A DNA stretch of 64,000 nt from an uncultured Alphaproteobacteria bacterium (GCA_949292205.1 CASEYR010000004.1:1-64000); one strand, 5' to 3'; shown: positions 1-8,664, numbered from the stretch's first letter. The notes: generated from the letters alone by a model not told the origin. Numbers and translations: made by a program.

Positions 1-1
1 A

Positions 2-790
2 AGCGGAAAGTTAGTCGGCAATAGCTGTTGTGAACATCCGGGGCATGACGGAACGTGCTGTGATGAAAACAGTGAAAATTGCTGTCCGCCAGATAAACCA
101 TTATATGCCAAAGGAAAATGCTATGATTGTGAAGAACAAGTTGTTGCATTTGGACGGGATATGGTGAATACGGAAACGCGTGATAAATATGTTCAAATTT
201 GCAACAGATGTCAAGACCGTTGGCTGTCATCGCCAGCATATCCTAATTATAGATGCTATAAGCCTTGTCCGAAGGGACAGATAATAGATGTTGAGGGAAA
301 ATGCCATTCCTGTGAGGATCCCTCTATGTTTAATGTTGTCGGAACAGATACGTCATGGTATCTGAGTGCTTCTGAATGTTTCAAATGTTCAGGACGGTTT
401 GCCGGTTCGGCAATATATGGTGGATGGGATAATTATGGGACAGGTTGTTATGATTGTGATGATCCTGAACAATCGGTAGATTTTGGAACATATGGAACTC
501 CTAGTTATACAGGTGGAAAACGAGATCACCAAAATGCATGCAATGCTTGTCCAAACAGACGGTCGATAAATGATGAGTATTGTGCAAAATACTGCACGGA
601 TGGTCAGATATGGGATAATGTCGGGCAATGTCATACGTGTGATGAACCGCAAGATTTCTCTGTCAAAGGCGTTCCCGAAGATAAGTGTGCTTGTCCGGGG
701 GTTAGGTATCTGGATGGGGATATTTGTAAAAAGTGTCCCACAGATGTTAGCTCGTTAACACCGGAACAACAGGCTCAATGCAGTGGATAG
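2..790 (+). CDS. Cys-rich protein, 5' end cut by window edge
   Basis: The frame is already open at position 2 and runs without a stop to TAG at 788-790, so the gene starts upstream of the window; the ATG at 161 is internal. The visible 262 residues are packed with cysteines, mostly as CxxC pairs (for example CYDCEE, CNRCQD, CHSCED, CFKCSG, CHTCDE, CKKC), separated by 15-25 residues rich in Gly, Asp and Tyr. Such spacing resembles disulfide-bonded or metal-binding extracellular repeat proteins, so export and disulfide formation are likely (inference). The missing N-terminus hides any signal peptide. I do not recognise a named family. A terminator hairpin follows 16 nt after the stop. Confidence 0.75.
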   Translation, partial: SGKLVGNSCCEHPGHDGTCCDENSENCCPPDKPLYAKGKCYDCEEQVVAFGRDMVNTETRDKYVQICNRCQDRWLSSPAYPNYRCYKPCPKGQIIDVEGKCHSCEDPSMFNVVGTDTSWYLSASECFKCSGRFAGSAIYGGWDNYGTGCYDCDDPEQSVDFGTYGTPSYTGGKRDHQNACNACPNRRSINDEYCAKYCTDGQIWDNVGQCHTCDEPQDFSVKGVPEDKCACPGVRYLDGDICKKCPTDVSSLTPEQQAQCSG

Positions 791-805
791 AAAGTCAATA
801 TATAA

Positions 806-842
806 AACCACCGACGCTTCTTCCTGTTAATCGTCGGTGGTT
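806..842. terminator. Bidirectional hairpin between Cys-rich gene and accA
   Basis: A perfect 11-bp stem, AACCACCGACG (806-816) with CGTCGGTGGTT (832-842), and a 15-nt loop. It lies between the converging ends of the Cys-rich gene and accA. The A-rich 5' flank gives a short U-run for the minus strand, so it may serve both genes. Confidence 0.7.
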
Positions 843-867
843 ATCTGATATCTATTCGACTTAATCG

Positions 868-1821
868 CTATTTATTCAATAAGCGGGTCATATCCAAGAA
901 CTTTTCATGTCGGAAGTGAACCAGCTCGTCCGGCTTGACCTCTGACCATTTCCGAATATGGTTTTCAATCACGTCTGCAACCGCTTTCATTGTTTCTTGC
1001 GGAAAACGATGGGCTCCGCCAACCGGTTCCGGAATAACCTCGTCAATAATTCCAAGCTCTAATAAATCTGAGGCCGTTAAGTGTAAAATCTCGGCCGCCT
1101 TGGAGGCATACTTGAAGTCTTTCCACAAAATAGAGGCGCATCCTTCCGGTGAAATGACCGAATAAATCGAGTTTTCAAGCATTAAAACACTATTGCCCGC
1201 TGCCAGTGCAATTGCTCCGCCGGAACCGCCTTCGCCGATAATGCAAGAAACTAAGGGAACGCGTAAATCTAAACAGGCTTCGGTTGATGTCGCAATCGCT
1301 TGACCTTGACCCCGCTCTTCGCCCTCTAACCCCGGAAAAGCACCGGCCGTGTCTACTAACGTAATAACGGGAACATCAAATTGTTCCGCCAACTTCATTA
1401 AACGAATCGCTTTTCGATAGCCCTCCGGCTTTGCCATACCGAAATTATGCTCTAATCGCGACTCCGTGTCATGGCCTTTTTCGTGTCCGATAACCATGAC
1501 CGTGCGACCATTCAACTTTGCAAAACCGCCGATAATCGCTTTATCCTCAGCAAACGTTCTGTCGCCGGACAAAACACAAAAATCAGTGAAAACCGTCTGA
1601 ATGTAGTCCATCGTGTGTGGGCGATTTTCATGGCGCGCAACCGCTGCTTTTTGCCATGGGGTCAAATTCTTGTAGGCTTGTGCCAATGCTTTTTCCCGCT
1701 TGGTCGTTAAGCGATCCAGCTCGTCCGCGATATTTAAGCCCCGTTGAGATTGGGAGACTTTTAAAGCCTCAATCTTGGCATCAATATCCATTAAAGTTTG
1801 TTCAAAATCTAAATATTGCAT
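868..1821 (-). CDS. accA: Acetyl-CoA carboxylase carboxyltransferase subunit alpha
   Basis: At 317 residues this matches the usual AccA length (E. coli 319). AccA forms the carboxyltransferase half of acetyl-CoA carboxylase with AccD, moving the carboxyl group from biotin-BCCP to acetyl-CoA to make malonyl-CoA, the first committed step of fatty acid synthesis. Family landmarks are visible: the N-terminal helical segment, a crotonase-fold core with the Gly-rich IIGEGGSGGAIALAAGN near residue 195, and the PEGCASILWKD segment after it. The gene stands alone; a good promoter lies just upstream on the minus strand and AAAGGA precedes the ATG. Confidence 0.97.
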   Translation of the reverse strand: MQYLDFEQTLMDIDAKIEALKVSQSQRGLNIADELDRLTTKREKALAQAYKNLTPWQKAAVARHENRPHTMDYIQTVFTDFCVLSGDRTFAEDKAIIGGFAKLNGRTVMVIGHEKGHDTESRLEHNFGMAKPEGYRKAIRLMKLAEQFDVPVITLVDTAGAFPGLEGEERGQGQAIATSTEACLDLRVPLVSCIIGEGGSGGAIALAAGNSVLMLENSIYSVISPEGCASILWKDFKYASKAAEILHLTASDLLELGIIDEVIPEPVGGAHRFPQETMKAVADVIENHIRKWSEVKPDELVHFRHEKFLDMTRLLNK

Positions 1822-1850
1822 CTTTATTCCTTTTCAAATTGCTTTTTTCA

Positions 1851-1879
1851 ATTATACAAGCTATACTTCTAAAAGTCCA
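1851..1879 (-). promoter_or_regulatory. Sigma70-type promoter of accA
   Basis: On the minus strand TGGACT (1879-1874) and TATAAT (1856-1851) are separated by 17 nt, about 30 nt before the accA start codon. Confidence 0.65.
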
Positions 1880-1918
1880 GTCTTTCGTGGATTTTGTCAT
1901 AAAAAGGAAATATTATCT

Positions 1919-2233
1919 ATGATATCAGTGGTTGACAAGGTTTTGATTTTAGCCGGAACGCTTTGGGTCGTGGCCGTCGGGTTCGTTATCTTTTCTTGGG
2001 TCTTGCAGGCTCGGCAACAAATGGTCTTGCGGTATATCGCTGCTCGATTAGAGGCTCTGGAGAAAAAAATAGCTGAATCGGCGCAACATAAAATCGATTC
2101 GGAGCCTAAAAAGCAATCCGCTTTACCTCCGGAAACAACAATCGCAATCGCAAAAGACGAACCGTTATCAAAATACGAAGAAGTGACGCTGCCTGATGAA
2201 ATCGATATTAACTTTGTTGATCGTGGCGTTTAA
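1919..2233 (+). CDS. Small single-pass membrane protein
   Basis: A 104-residue protein. The ATG at 1919 is chosen over the upstream in-frame ATG at 1775, which lies inside the divergent accA, because AAAAGGAAA sits about 10 nt before 1919. Residues 9-30 (LILAGTLWVVAVGFVIFSWV) form one transmembrane helix, followed by a basic/amphipathic stretch with coiled-coil character (ARLEALEKKIAE) and a flexible acidic tail. The 3' end overlaps the next gene by 38 nt, so the two are probably translationally coupled. No family recognised; its coupling to a periplasmic binding protein suggests an envelope role only by context. Confidence 0.6.
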   Translation: MISVVDKVLILAGTLWVVAVGFVIFSWVLQARQQMVLRYIAARLEALEKKIAESAQHKIDSEPKKQSALPPETTIAIAKDEPLSKYEEVTLPDEIDINFVDRGV

Positions 2234-4031
2234 CCTGTTCGTCGGCGTTAGTCTGTTGGAGGCTTCGGTGGCTTTGGCTGCCCCTGTTCATGGTGTGGCC
2301 TTATATGGAGAGCCAAAATATCCGGCGGGGTTTGCTGCTTTTGATTATGTGAATCTAAAGGCTCCGAAAGGGGGGCGATTGGCTCAGGCCGCTTTCGCTT
2401 CGTTCGATACGTTTAATCCGTTCGTCATTAACGGAGTGCCTGCCCCCGGTATCGGCTTGCTCTATGATACTCTGATGAAGCAGAGCTTGGATGAACCCTT
2501 CTCGTTATACGGCTTGGTCGCCGAAACAATTGATATTGCCGATGACAGATCATCTGTGGCCTTTCGGTTGAACCCAAAGGCTCGGTTTTCTGACGGAACG
2601 CCTATTATCGCCGATGATGTTGTCTTTTCGTTTGAAATGCTGCGAGATAAAGGGTTGCCCATGTATCGCGCGTATTACCGAGATGTTTTGGATGTATCGG
2701 CCCCCGATAAACAAACGGTTGTCTTTAATTTGTCTAAGGAAACAAATAGAGAGCTTCCCTTGATTTTGGGTGAGCTACCCGTCTTGTCAAAAGCATGGTG
2801 GCAAAATCGAGATTTTACTCAGACATCATTGGAGATTCCGGTTACTTCGGGGCCTTATCGAATTAAGGCTTTTCAACCGGGGCGGTTTATCGTGTATGAG
2901 AGAAATCCATCTTACTGGGCAAAGGACCTAAATGTGAATCAAGGGGCTTATAACTTTGATGAAATTCAATTTGATGTTTATCGGGATACCACTGTTGCCG
3001 TGGAGGCTTTTAAAGCCGGCTTGATTGATGTGCGGTTGGAAAATGAGGCTAAAAAATGGGCGACTTTTATTCAAACCGACCTTGTTCAGTCGGGGCGTGT
3101 GAAAACGGGGGTCTTCCCGCATCATATGCCGGCCGGTATGCAGGGCTTTATTTTTAATCTGCGACGCCCCATTTTTCAGGATATCCGTGTTCGGCAGGCT
3201 TTGGGATATGCTTTCGATTTTAACTGGACAAATAAAAACCTCTTCTTTAATGCCTATAAACGGACAGAAAGCTATTTTGAAAACTCTTTTTTAAAGGCTC
3301 CGCCTTCGCCGAATCAGGATGAGTTGGCTCTGCTGGAGCCGATACGCTCATATATTCCTGAGTCCGTTTTTACCGAAAGCTATGAGGCTCCCGAACATAC
3401 CGGAAATATCCGATGGAATCTGGGACAGGCTTTAGAGCTGTTGGATGACGCCGGTTGGCGTGTATATCGAGGCGTCTTGATGAATAAAACAGGGGAGCCG
3501 TTCCGATTTGAGATTTTATTGGATAGCTCGTCCTCAGGCACTTGGGAACGTGTCCTGTTGCCGTTCGTTGATCGGTTAAAACGCATCGGTATTATGGCCG
3601 AAATTCGCGTCGTTGATCCAATCCAATATAAAAACAGATTGGATTCCTTCGATTACGATATGATTGTCGGCGTCTGGGGGCAATCTTTTTCTCCCGGAAA
3701 TGAACAACGTTATTTTTGGGGCTCCGCTGCCGCCGATACCGAGGGAAGTTGGAACTTTAGCGGTATTCAAAATAAAGGTGTTGATGCCCTGATAGATGCC
3801 GTCGTTCGTGCCGATACAAGGCAAGATCATTTGACCGCCGTTCATGCTTTGGATCGCGTTTTATTGCACTTGCATCTTGTTATTCCGCATTGGTATGCGC
3901 CGGCTCATCGCTATTTGTTCTGGAATAAGTTCGGTCTGCCGAATCAAGTTCCGATTAAGGGAACCGATTTGTTGTTGTGGTGGGATAAAAATGCTGAAAA
4001 GAGTGCGCTTGCTAATGGGGAGAGGCATTGA
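2196..4031 (+). CDS. ABC transporter solute-binding protein, family 5 (YejA-like)
   Basis: A 611-residue periplasmic oligopeptide-type binding protein. Residues 1-28 are a signal peptide ending ALAA-P. The start of the mature protein (HGVALYGEPKYPAGF, then DYVNLKAPKGG) is typical of the YejA branch, known from microcin C / peptide uptake with permeases YejBEF. The family 5 core signature is seen in FRLNPKARFSDGTPIIADDV near residue 120. No permease or ATPase gene is adjacent, so its transporter partners must be elsewhere or it acts as an orphan receptor. The gene overlaps the preceding membrane-protein gene. Confidence 0.88.
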   Translation: MKSILTLLIVAFNLFVGVSLLEASVALAAPVHGVALYGEPKYPAGFAAFDYVNLKAPKGGRLAQAAFASFDTFNPFVINGVPAPGIGLLYDTLMKQSLDEPFSLYGLVAETIDIADDRSSVAFRLNPKARFSDGTPIIADDVVFSFEMLRDKGLPMYRAYYRDVLDVSAPDKQTVVFNLSKETNRELPLILGELPVLSKAWWQNRDFTQTSLEIPVTSGPYRIKAFQPGRFIVYERNPSYWAKDLNVNQGAYNFDEIQFDVYRDTTVAVEAFKAGLIDVRLENEAKKWATFIQTDLVQSGRVKTGVFPHHMPAGMQGFIFNLRRPIFQDIRVRQALGYAFDFNWTNKNLFFNAYKRTESYFENSFLKAPPSPNQDELALLEPIRSYIPESVFTESYEAPEHTGNIRWNLGQALELLDDAGWRVYRGVLMNKTGEPFRFEILLDSSSSGTWERVLLPFVDRLKRIGIMAEIRVVDPIQYKNRLDSFDYDMIVGVWGQSFSPGNEQRYFWGSAAADTEGSWNFSGIQNKGVDALIDAVVRADTRQDHLTAVHALDRVLLHLHLVIPHWYAPAHRYLFWNKFGLPNQVPIKGTDLLLWWDKNAEKSALANGERH

Positions 4032-4040
4032 TTTTTATGC

Positions 4041-4069
4041 TTGATTTTTACTAAAAAAAACGATATAAC
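4041..4069 (+). promoter_or_regulatory. Promoter for the Sel1-repeat gene
   Basis: TTGATT (4041-4046), 17 nt spacer, TATAAC (4064-4069), 31 nt before the ATG at 4100. An AAAAGGATCC Shine-Dalgarno region lies between. Confidence 0.6.
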
Positions 4070-4099
4070 GAAAAAAGAGTAACAAAAAGGATCCTGATA

Positions 4100-4840
4100 A
4101 TGAAATACGCTGTTTCGTTTTTATGTTTGGCTTTGGCTTTGGGAGTGTCGGTGGAGACAAAGGCTCAACTGGCTTTTTGGAACTATGATGACGGAGATAA
4201 TGCAACCGTTATTCCGGCCGAGTGTGACGGTGTTTTTGATGAAAATCGTGGCGGGGTCTTTTTGCCGACGCCGGAAGAAATGCGTGAACAAGGGGAGAAG
4301 TTTTTATTGGACAGTAATCCCGAAGAACGAAATAAAGCCGGCTATTGCTTGATTGCGGCGGCTTTGCAGGGAGATGTGCCGGCTCAATATCGTGTCGCCC
4401 AGCTGTATAATAAAGGCTTGGTTTTACCGCAAGATGAATTAAGTGCCTATAAATGGGCTTTTATTGCCTCGTTGAACGGAAATAAAGACGCTGATAGATT
4501 GGCTTTGTTGTTAGAACGCTTTTTAACGACAGAGGATATTGAATTGGCTACTTCCTCTATTCAGGCTTTGGTTCCGACTATTCACAATAAATATCAGAAA
4601 GAGTTGGCCGAACAAGAAAAACGGGTCGCCGAAAAACAAGCTCAACTAGATGAAATTAATACCGAAATTGACTCTATTCTGGGAATTAATACAAAGGATA
4701 TCGTGACTCGCAGAACGAATAAACAGAGGGCATCGGGGAGTGTGACCCCTGCTTCGGCATCAGCATCAAACGCAGTAAAACAGGCTAAGAAAAGTGTGCC
4801 CCAAGGTTCTATTTTTTCAGAGGCCGATAGACCTAAATAA
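4100..4840 (+). CDS. Exported Sel1-repeat protein
   Basis: A 246-residue protein with a signal peptide (residues 1-22, ending TKAQ). Residues about 75-130 hold one clear and one weaker Sel1-like (TPR-type) repeat: a CLIAAALQGDVPAQYRVAQL helix pair and then DELSAYKWAFIASLNGN. Sel1 repeats are protein-interaction scaffolds, often in periplasmic or envelope signalling proteins. From about residue 165 the chain becomes a charged coiled coil (ELAEQEKRVAEKQAQLDEIN), followed by a Ser/Ala/Lys-rich tail. It has its own promoter and is followed 20 nt later by another small exported protein, probably in the same transcript. Function unknown. Confidence 0.75.
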   Translation: MKYAVSFLCLALALGVSVETKAQLAFWNYDDGDNATVIPAECDGVFDENRGGVFLPTPEEMREQGEKFLLDSNPEERNKAGYCLIAAALQGDVPAQYRVAQLYNKGLVLPQDELSAYKWAFIASLNGNKDADRLALLLERFLTTEDIELATSSIQALVPTIHNKYQKELAEQEKRVAEKQAQLDEINTEIDSILGINTKDIVTRRTNKQRASGSVTPASASASNAVKQAKKSVPQGSIFSEADRPK

Positions 4841-4860
4841 AATAAGATAAAGGGGGAATC

Positions 4861-5238
4861 ATGAGGCTGTGGGGTCTTGTCTTGATAATCACTTCTTTGT
4901 TTGCGGGGGCTTGCCCTTCGAAAGCGGATTTCTTGCCGGGGACAGATGATATCCCTTTGATGGACGGTATCGAATTAACCGAATCCAGCGATTTTTCTTT
5001 TGATACGCCCGCCGGTCAAATCTTGACCTTAAGCGGCGAAACAGCTCAATCTCCCGAAGATGTTCGCTCTTTTTACGGTAAGACATTAACTGCTTTGGGC
5101 TGGGTTCGAAAAGGAAAAGATGCTTACACTCGGGACGGCGATTCCATTCAATTGACTATTCGTCGTATCGGGGGAAAAACACACGTGTTGTTTGATGTGA
5201 CCTTGACAGGTGGAACGGAAAATCAAAAAAAGTCTTGA
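4861..5238 (+). CDS. Small exported protein of unknown function
   Basis: A 125-residue protein with an N-terminal signal peptide (hydrophobic 3-20, cleavage near SKA-D). The mature part, with PLMDGIELTESSDFSFDTP then a predicted helix (SPEDVRSFYGKTLTALGW) and two beta-rich segments, looks like one small alpha/beta domain. A clear AAGGGGGAATC ribosome site lies just before the ATG. It probably shares a transcript with the Sel1 gene. The promoter of rpsT begins inside its last codons. I cannot assign a function; the location should be periplasmic. Confidence 0.65.
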   Translation: MRLWGLVLIITSLFAGACPSKADFLPGTDDIPLMDGIELTESSDFSFDTPAGQILTLSGETAQSPEDVRSFYGKTLTALGWVRKGKDAYTRDGDSIQLTIRRIGGKTHVLFDVTLTGGTENQKKS

Positions 5239-5263
5239 CTTTTAGTGTTTTGAGGTGTATAAA
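5235..5263 (+). promoter_or_regulatory. Strong promoter of rpsT
   Basis: TTGACT (5235-5240), exactly 17 nt, TATAAA (5258-5263). The -35 box overlaps the stop codon of the upstream gene. It leaves a short 5' leader before the rpsT ATG at 5305. Confidence 0.75.
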
Positions 5264-5304
5264 GGAGCCCTCGGTTTATTTATTATTTACATTTGGGGAA
5301 AAAA

Positions 5305-5577
5305 ATGGCCAATTTAAAGTCAGCAAAAACGCGTATTAAACGCAATCAAAAGAGAGAAAAAATTAATCTGGATCGCTTGAATGCCGTCCGGACAGAAGAA
5401 AAGAAAACACGTAAGGCCGTCGCTGCCGGAGATAAAGAAGGCGCTAAAGCTGCTTTCAAGTCTGCTGAAGCTGCTCTGGCTCGTGCTGCCGGTAAAGGAA
5501 CTGTTCACAAAAAAACAGCTTCCCGTCATATCTCTCGTTTGGCTCAGGCTGTGAAATCTTTGTTCACAAAAGCTTAA
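5305..5577 (+). CDS. rpsT: 30S ribosomal protein S20
   Basis: A 90-residue, very basic, helical protein beginning MANLKSAKTRIKRNQ, the conserved S20 N-terminus, and containing KTASRHISRLAQAVKSLF near the end. S20 binds 16S rRNA early in 30S assembly. The in-frame ATG at 5293 is rejected because TGGGGAA, the ribosome site, sits between it and 5305. The gene is monocistronic, with its own promoter and an intrinsic terminator. Confidence 0.97.
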   Translation: MANLKSAKTRIKRNQKREKINLDRLNAVRTEEKKTRKAVAAGDKEGAKAAFKSAEAALARAAGKGTVHKKTASRHISRLAQAVKSLFTKA

Positions 5578-5594
5578 GCCCGAAATCAGATTAT

Positions 5595-5636
5595 AAAAAA
5601 ACCACCCACTTTTGAGCGTGTCGGTGGTTTTTTTGT
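5595..5636 (+). terminator. Intrinsic terminator of rpsT
   Basis: AAAAAACCACC ... GGTGGTTTTTTT: a stem of about 11 bp with a 16-nt loop and a seven-T tail, starting about 18 nt after the rpsT stop. Confidence 0.85.
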
Positions 5637-5718
5637 CGTTTTTTGATAAAGACAGATAATGTGCCGAATTAAATAGATCGTCTTGTCTTCCCTTTTACAA
5701 AAGAGTGGAAGACGATTA

Positions 5719-5747
5719 TTGTCTTTTATTGGTTTTTACGATATAGT
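5719..5747 (+). promoter_or_regulatory. Promoter upstream of structured elements 1 and 2
   Basis: TTGTCT (5719-5724), 17 nt, TATAGT (5742-5747). No coding sequence follows for over 500 nt; transcription from here would run straight into the first two copies of the ~75-nt structured element. Confidence 0.55.
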
Positions 5748-5805
5748 AACGTGTATCCCGATTGTCTAATACATTGAACCTTGGGAGATAATGGGATTTT
5801 ATTAT

Positions 5806-5879
5806 GGGCGGATATCGGCGAATAAGGTATATCCGAATAAGCCGAGCCGGTAGTGTATACGGTTTCTTAATATCCGCCC
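5806..5879 (+). ncRNA. Structured ~75-nt element, copy 1
   Basis: Outer stem GGGCGGATAT (5806-5815) pairs perfectly with ATATCCGCCC (5870-5879). Inside, TCGGC (5815-5819) can pair with GCCGA (5841-5845), and AGCCG (5845-5849) with the CGGTT around 5860-5864, giving a three-way-junction-like or two-inner-hairpin fold. The GAATAAG heptamer occurs twice. A second, imperfect G/C hairpin follows (CCCGCCTG / CAGGGGGG) but it lacks a T-run. RNA versus DNA function is not proven; the strand is inferred from the upstream promoter and from G-U pairs in copy 3. Confidence 0.5.
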
Positions 5880-5904
5880 GCCTGATAGACAGGGGGGGTA
5901 TTAT

Positions 5905-5978
5905 GGGCGGATATCGGCGAATAAGGTATATCCGAATAAGCTGAGCCGATTACTGTGAACGGTTCTTAATATCCGCCC
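5905..5978 (+). ncRNA. Structured ~75-nt element, copy 2
   Basis: Same architecture as copy 1: GGGCGGATAT (5905-5914) with ATATCCGCCC (5969-5978), and inner arms TCGGC / GCTGA and AGCCG / CGGTT. It lies 25 nt after copy 1 in the same orientation. Loop sequence differs from copy 1 (GATTACTGTGAAC against GGTAGTGTATAC) while the arms are kept. There is no terminator-like hairpin after it. Confidence 0.5.
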
Positions 5979-6023
5979 GCCGTATTCTTATTTTCAATTA
6001 AAAAATGTTTTTAATCCCTTGGG

Positions 6024-6052
6024 TTGCTTTTATATTATTTTTACGATATACT
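6024..6052 (+). promoter_or_regulatory. Promoter upstream of element copy 3 and lipoprotein gene
   Basis: TTGCTT (6024-6029), 17 nt, TATACT (6047-6052). The flanking TTTTTACGATATA is nearly identical to that of the promoter at 5719-5747, so element and promoter appear to have been duplicated together. The predicted start near 6059 gives a ~205-nt leader to the lipoprotein ATG at 6266. Confidence 0.55.
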
Positions 6053-6145
6053 AAAAGCACTTTCCAATTGCGGAGAGTATGGGCGTAAGAACCCATCATG
6101 CCGGAGTGCATCAACCACTCCTAAATTATGTTGACATTCGCCGAA

Positions 6146-6220
6146 GGGCGGATGTCGGTGAATAAGGTTACGGCCGAATAAGCCGAGCCGATTGGTATGA
6201 ACGGTTCTTAACATCCGCCC
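6146..6220 (+). ncRNA. Structured ~75-nt element, copy 3, in the leader of the lipoprotein gene
   Basis: Outer stem GGGCGGATGT (6146-6155) pairs with ACATCCGCCC (6211-6220). Relative to copies 1 and 2 the A-T pair at the ninth position is changed to G-C on both sides, a compensatory change. The inner arm is TCGGT / GCCGA (one G-U pair), and AGCCG / CGGTT is kept. The last three bases of the outer stem (CCC, 6218-6220) are also the first three of the terminator stem that follows, so the two helices compete. This is the layout of a transcription-attenuation leader or riboswitch. Confidence 0.55.
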
Positions 6221-6243
6221 ACTTTGCAAAAAGTGGGTTTTTT
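6218..6243 (+). terminator. Leader terminator directly after element copy 3
   Basis: CCCACTTT (6218-6225), GCAA loop, AAAGTGGG (6230-6237), then six T. It lies 22 nt before the lipoprotein ATG, upstream of its AAGGAG ribosome site, so read-through is needed for expression from the promoter at 6024-6052. It shares three bases with the outer stem of copy 3. Confidence 0.75.
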
Positions 6244-6265
6244 AATACTTAAAAGGAGTTAAGAA

Positions 6266-6691
6266 ATGAAAAAATCAGTATTTACTATTATAATGGCGAG
6301 TGTTTTGTTGAGCGGGTGCGCCAGCATTGTCGGCTCTACATCGGAAACGATATCATTTAATTCAAATGTTGTCGGCGCCGAAGCCGTTATTAAAAATAAA
6401 CACAATGCAACTGTTTATTCGGGACCTTTACCGATGACGCTATCTTTGCGAAAAAAAGCCGGCTTTTTTTCGGGAGAAACGTATCGGATTGTTGCCCGTA
6501 AAAACGGATATGTTTCCCAATCACAAACATTGGATACCGATTTATCCGGTTGGTATTGGGGAAACATTTTGTTCGGAGGACTTATCGGTATGTTGATTGT
6601 AGATCCCGCAACGGGAGCTATGTGGACTTTTGAGTCAGACAATGTCTTTCTTAATTTGCCTAGACGAGAGATGTCCCATAATCATTTATAA
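6266..6691 (+). CDS. Small outer-membrane lipoprotein, unknown function
   Basis: A 141-residue protein with a lipoprotein signal: MKKSVF, hydrophobic stretch, lipobox LLSGC with the acylated Cys near residue 18. The mature part starts ASIVGSTSETISFNS, reminiscent of small lipoproteins with a PEGA-like beta domain (VVGAEAVIKNK, then GPLPMTLSLRKK), followed by a hydrophobic Gly-rich segment (WGNILFGGLIGMLIVDPATG). A good AAAAGGAG precedes the ATG. Expression is probably governed by the structured leader and terminator upstream. A bidirectional terminator follows. No specific function can be assigned. Confidence 0.75.
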   Translation: MKKSVFTIIMASVLLSGCASIVGSTSETISFNSNVVGAEAVIKNKHNATVYSGPLPMTLSLRKKAGFFSGETYRIVARKNGYVSQSQTLDTDLSGWYWGNILFGGLIGMLIVDPATGAMWTFESDNVFLNLPRREMSHNHL

Positions 6692-6700
6692 TCAAGCAAA

Positions 6701-6724
6701 AAACCCGTCGGAAACGACGGGTTT
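6701..6724. terminator. Bidirectional terminator
   Basis: AAACCCGTCG (6701-6710) pairs with CGACGGGTTT (6715-6724) around a GAAA tetraloop. It serves the lipoprotein gene and the converging SIMPL gene; the A-run on its left gives a T-run for the minus strand. Confidence 0.85.
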
Positions 6725-6751
6725 CGTGTGATTTGCCAATTCAATCGTCAA

Positions 6752-7468
6752 CTAATCCAAATAATACTCGACGGTTGATACAACCCGAACCGTTTTGTTG
6801 ATTTGTTGACTTTCTGAGGCTCCCGGCGTTTGTTCGCGCGGTAAAATGGAGAAGACCCCTTGATTGGCTCGCTTAATTTTTCCGACACGGGCATCCGAAC
6901 TTTTTGCAAACTCGTCAGCCGCTTTCCGTGCATTTTCGGTCGCTTCTTGTAACATCGCCGGCTTGATGTCATTCAGCCCCGTAAATAAATACGCTACCGG
7001 AGATCCGTATTCTTGGTTGTCAAATAAAACACCTTGGGAAACCAAGGAACCTATCCCTTGCAGTGATCTTTCTACCGTATCTACCTGGGGCGAACGAACC
7101 AGAACCGTTTGTGTTAAAATATAGCGGGGACCTTTTGTATTATCGCGATACGGATTCGCCATTAAATCATTCGTGTTGATACGTCCGATTAAAATCTCGG
7201 AAGAAGAAAATCCCTGCTTTACTAAATAGCTTTGAATCTTGGAGAGGTTTGTTTCCAGCGTCTTTTGTGTGTCGGCTAAAACGGTTCCCGTGGATTGAAA
7301 CTTAATCTCCCAAACGGCTAAATCCGCTTTGACATTTTGTTCGGCAAGGCCTTTGACCGTGACGGAGCGATTGTTCATATGAGCTTGGTAATAATAATAG
7401 CCGGGTGCAAAACCGCCTGCCGTAATCCCTAATGCAATTAAAAGTGCCGGTAATGTTTTGATTTCCAT
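6752..7468 (-). CDS. SIMPL-domain (DUF541) membrane-anchored protein
   Basis: A 238-residue protein. The upstream in-frame ATG at 7483 is rejected because its own codons (AAAGGAAA) are the ribosome site for the ATG at 7468. An N-terminal hydrophobic segment (LPALLIALGITAGGFAPGYY) acts as anchor or signal, followed by a SIMPL domain (SVTVKGLAEQNVKADLAVWEI and on). SIMPL proteins form periplasmic or surface oligomers; roles in oxidative stress are reported for some members, but the biochemical function is not settled. The gene is monocistronic and diverges from ccrM. Confidence 0.85.
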   Translation of the reverse strand: MEIKTLPALLIALGITAGGFAPGYYYYQAHMNNRSVTVKGLAEQNVKADLAVWEIKFQSTGTVLADTQKTLETNLSKIQSYLVKQGFSSSEILIGRINTNDLMANPYRDNTKGPRYILTQTVLVRSPQVDTVERSLQGIGSLVSQGVLFDNQEYGSPVAYLFTGLNDIKPAMLQEATENARKAADEFAKSSDARVGKIKRANQGVFSILPREQTPGASESQQINKTVRVVSTVEYYLD

Positions 7469-7535
7469 TTGATTTCCTTTCATTTCGTGGTATGATGTTT
7501 TACACTGATTCTTATAGTATAAACAAGAAAACTAA

Positions 7536-8654
<1,119 letters not shown>

Positions 8655-8664
8655 ACGACTTTTC

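Noticed and set aside
5806-6220. The three ~75-nt repeats as a CRISPR array
   Set aside because: Only three copies, irregular gaps of 25 and 167 nt, repeats too long and internally folded, and no cas genes.
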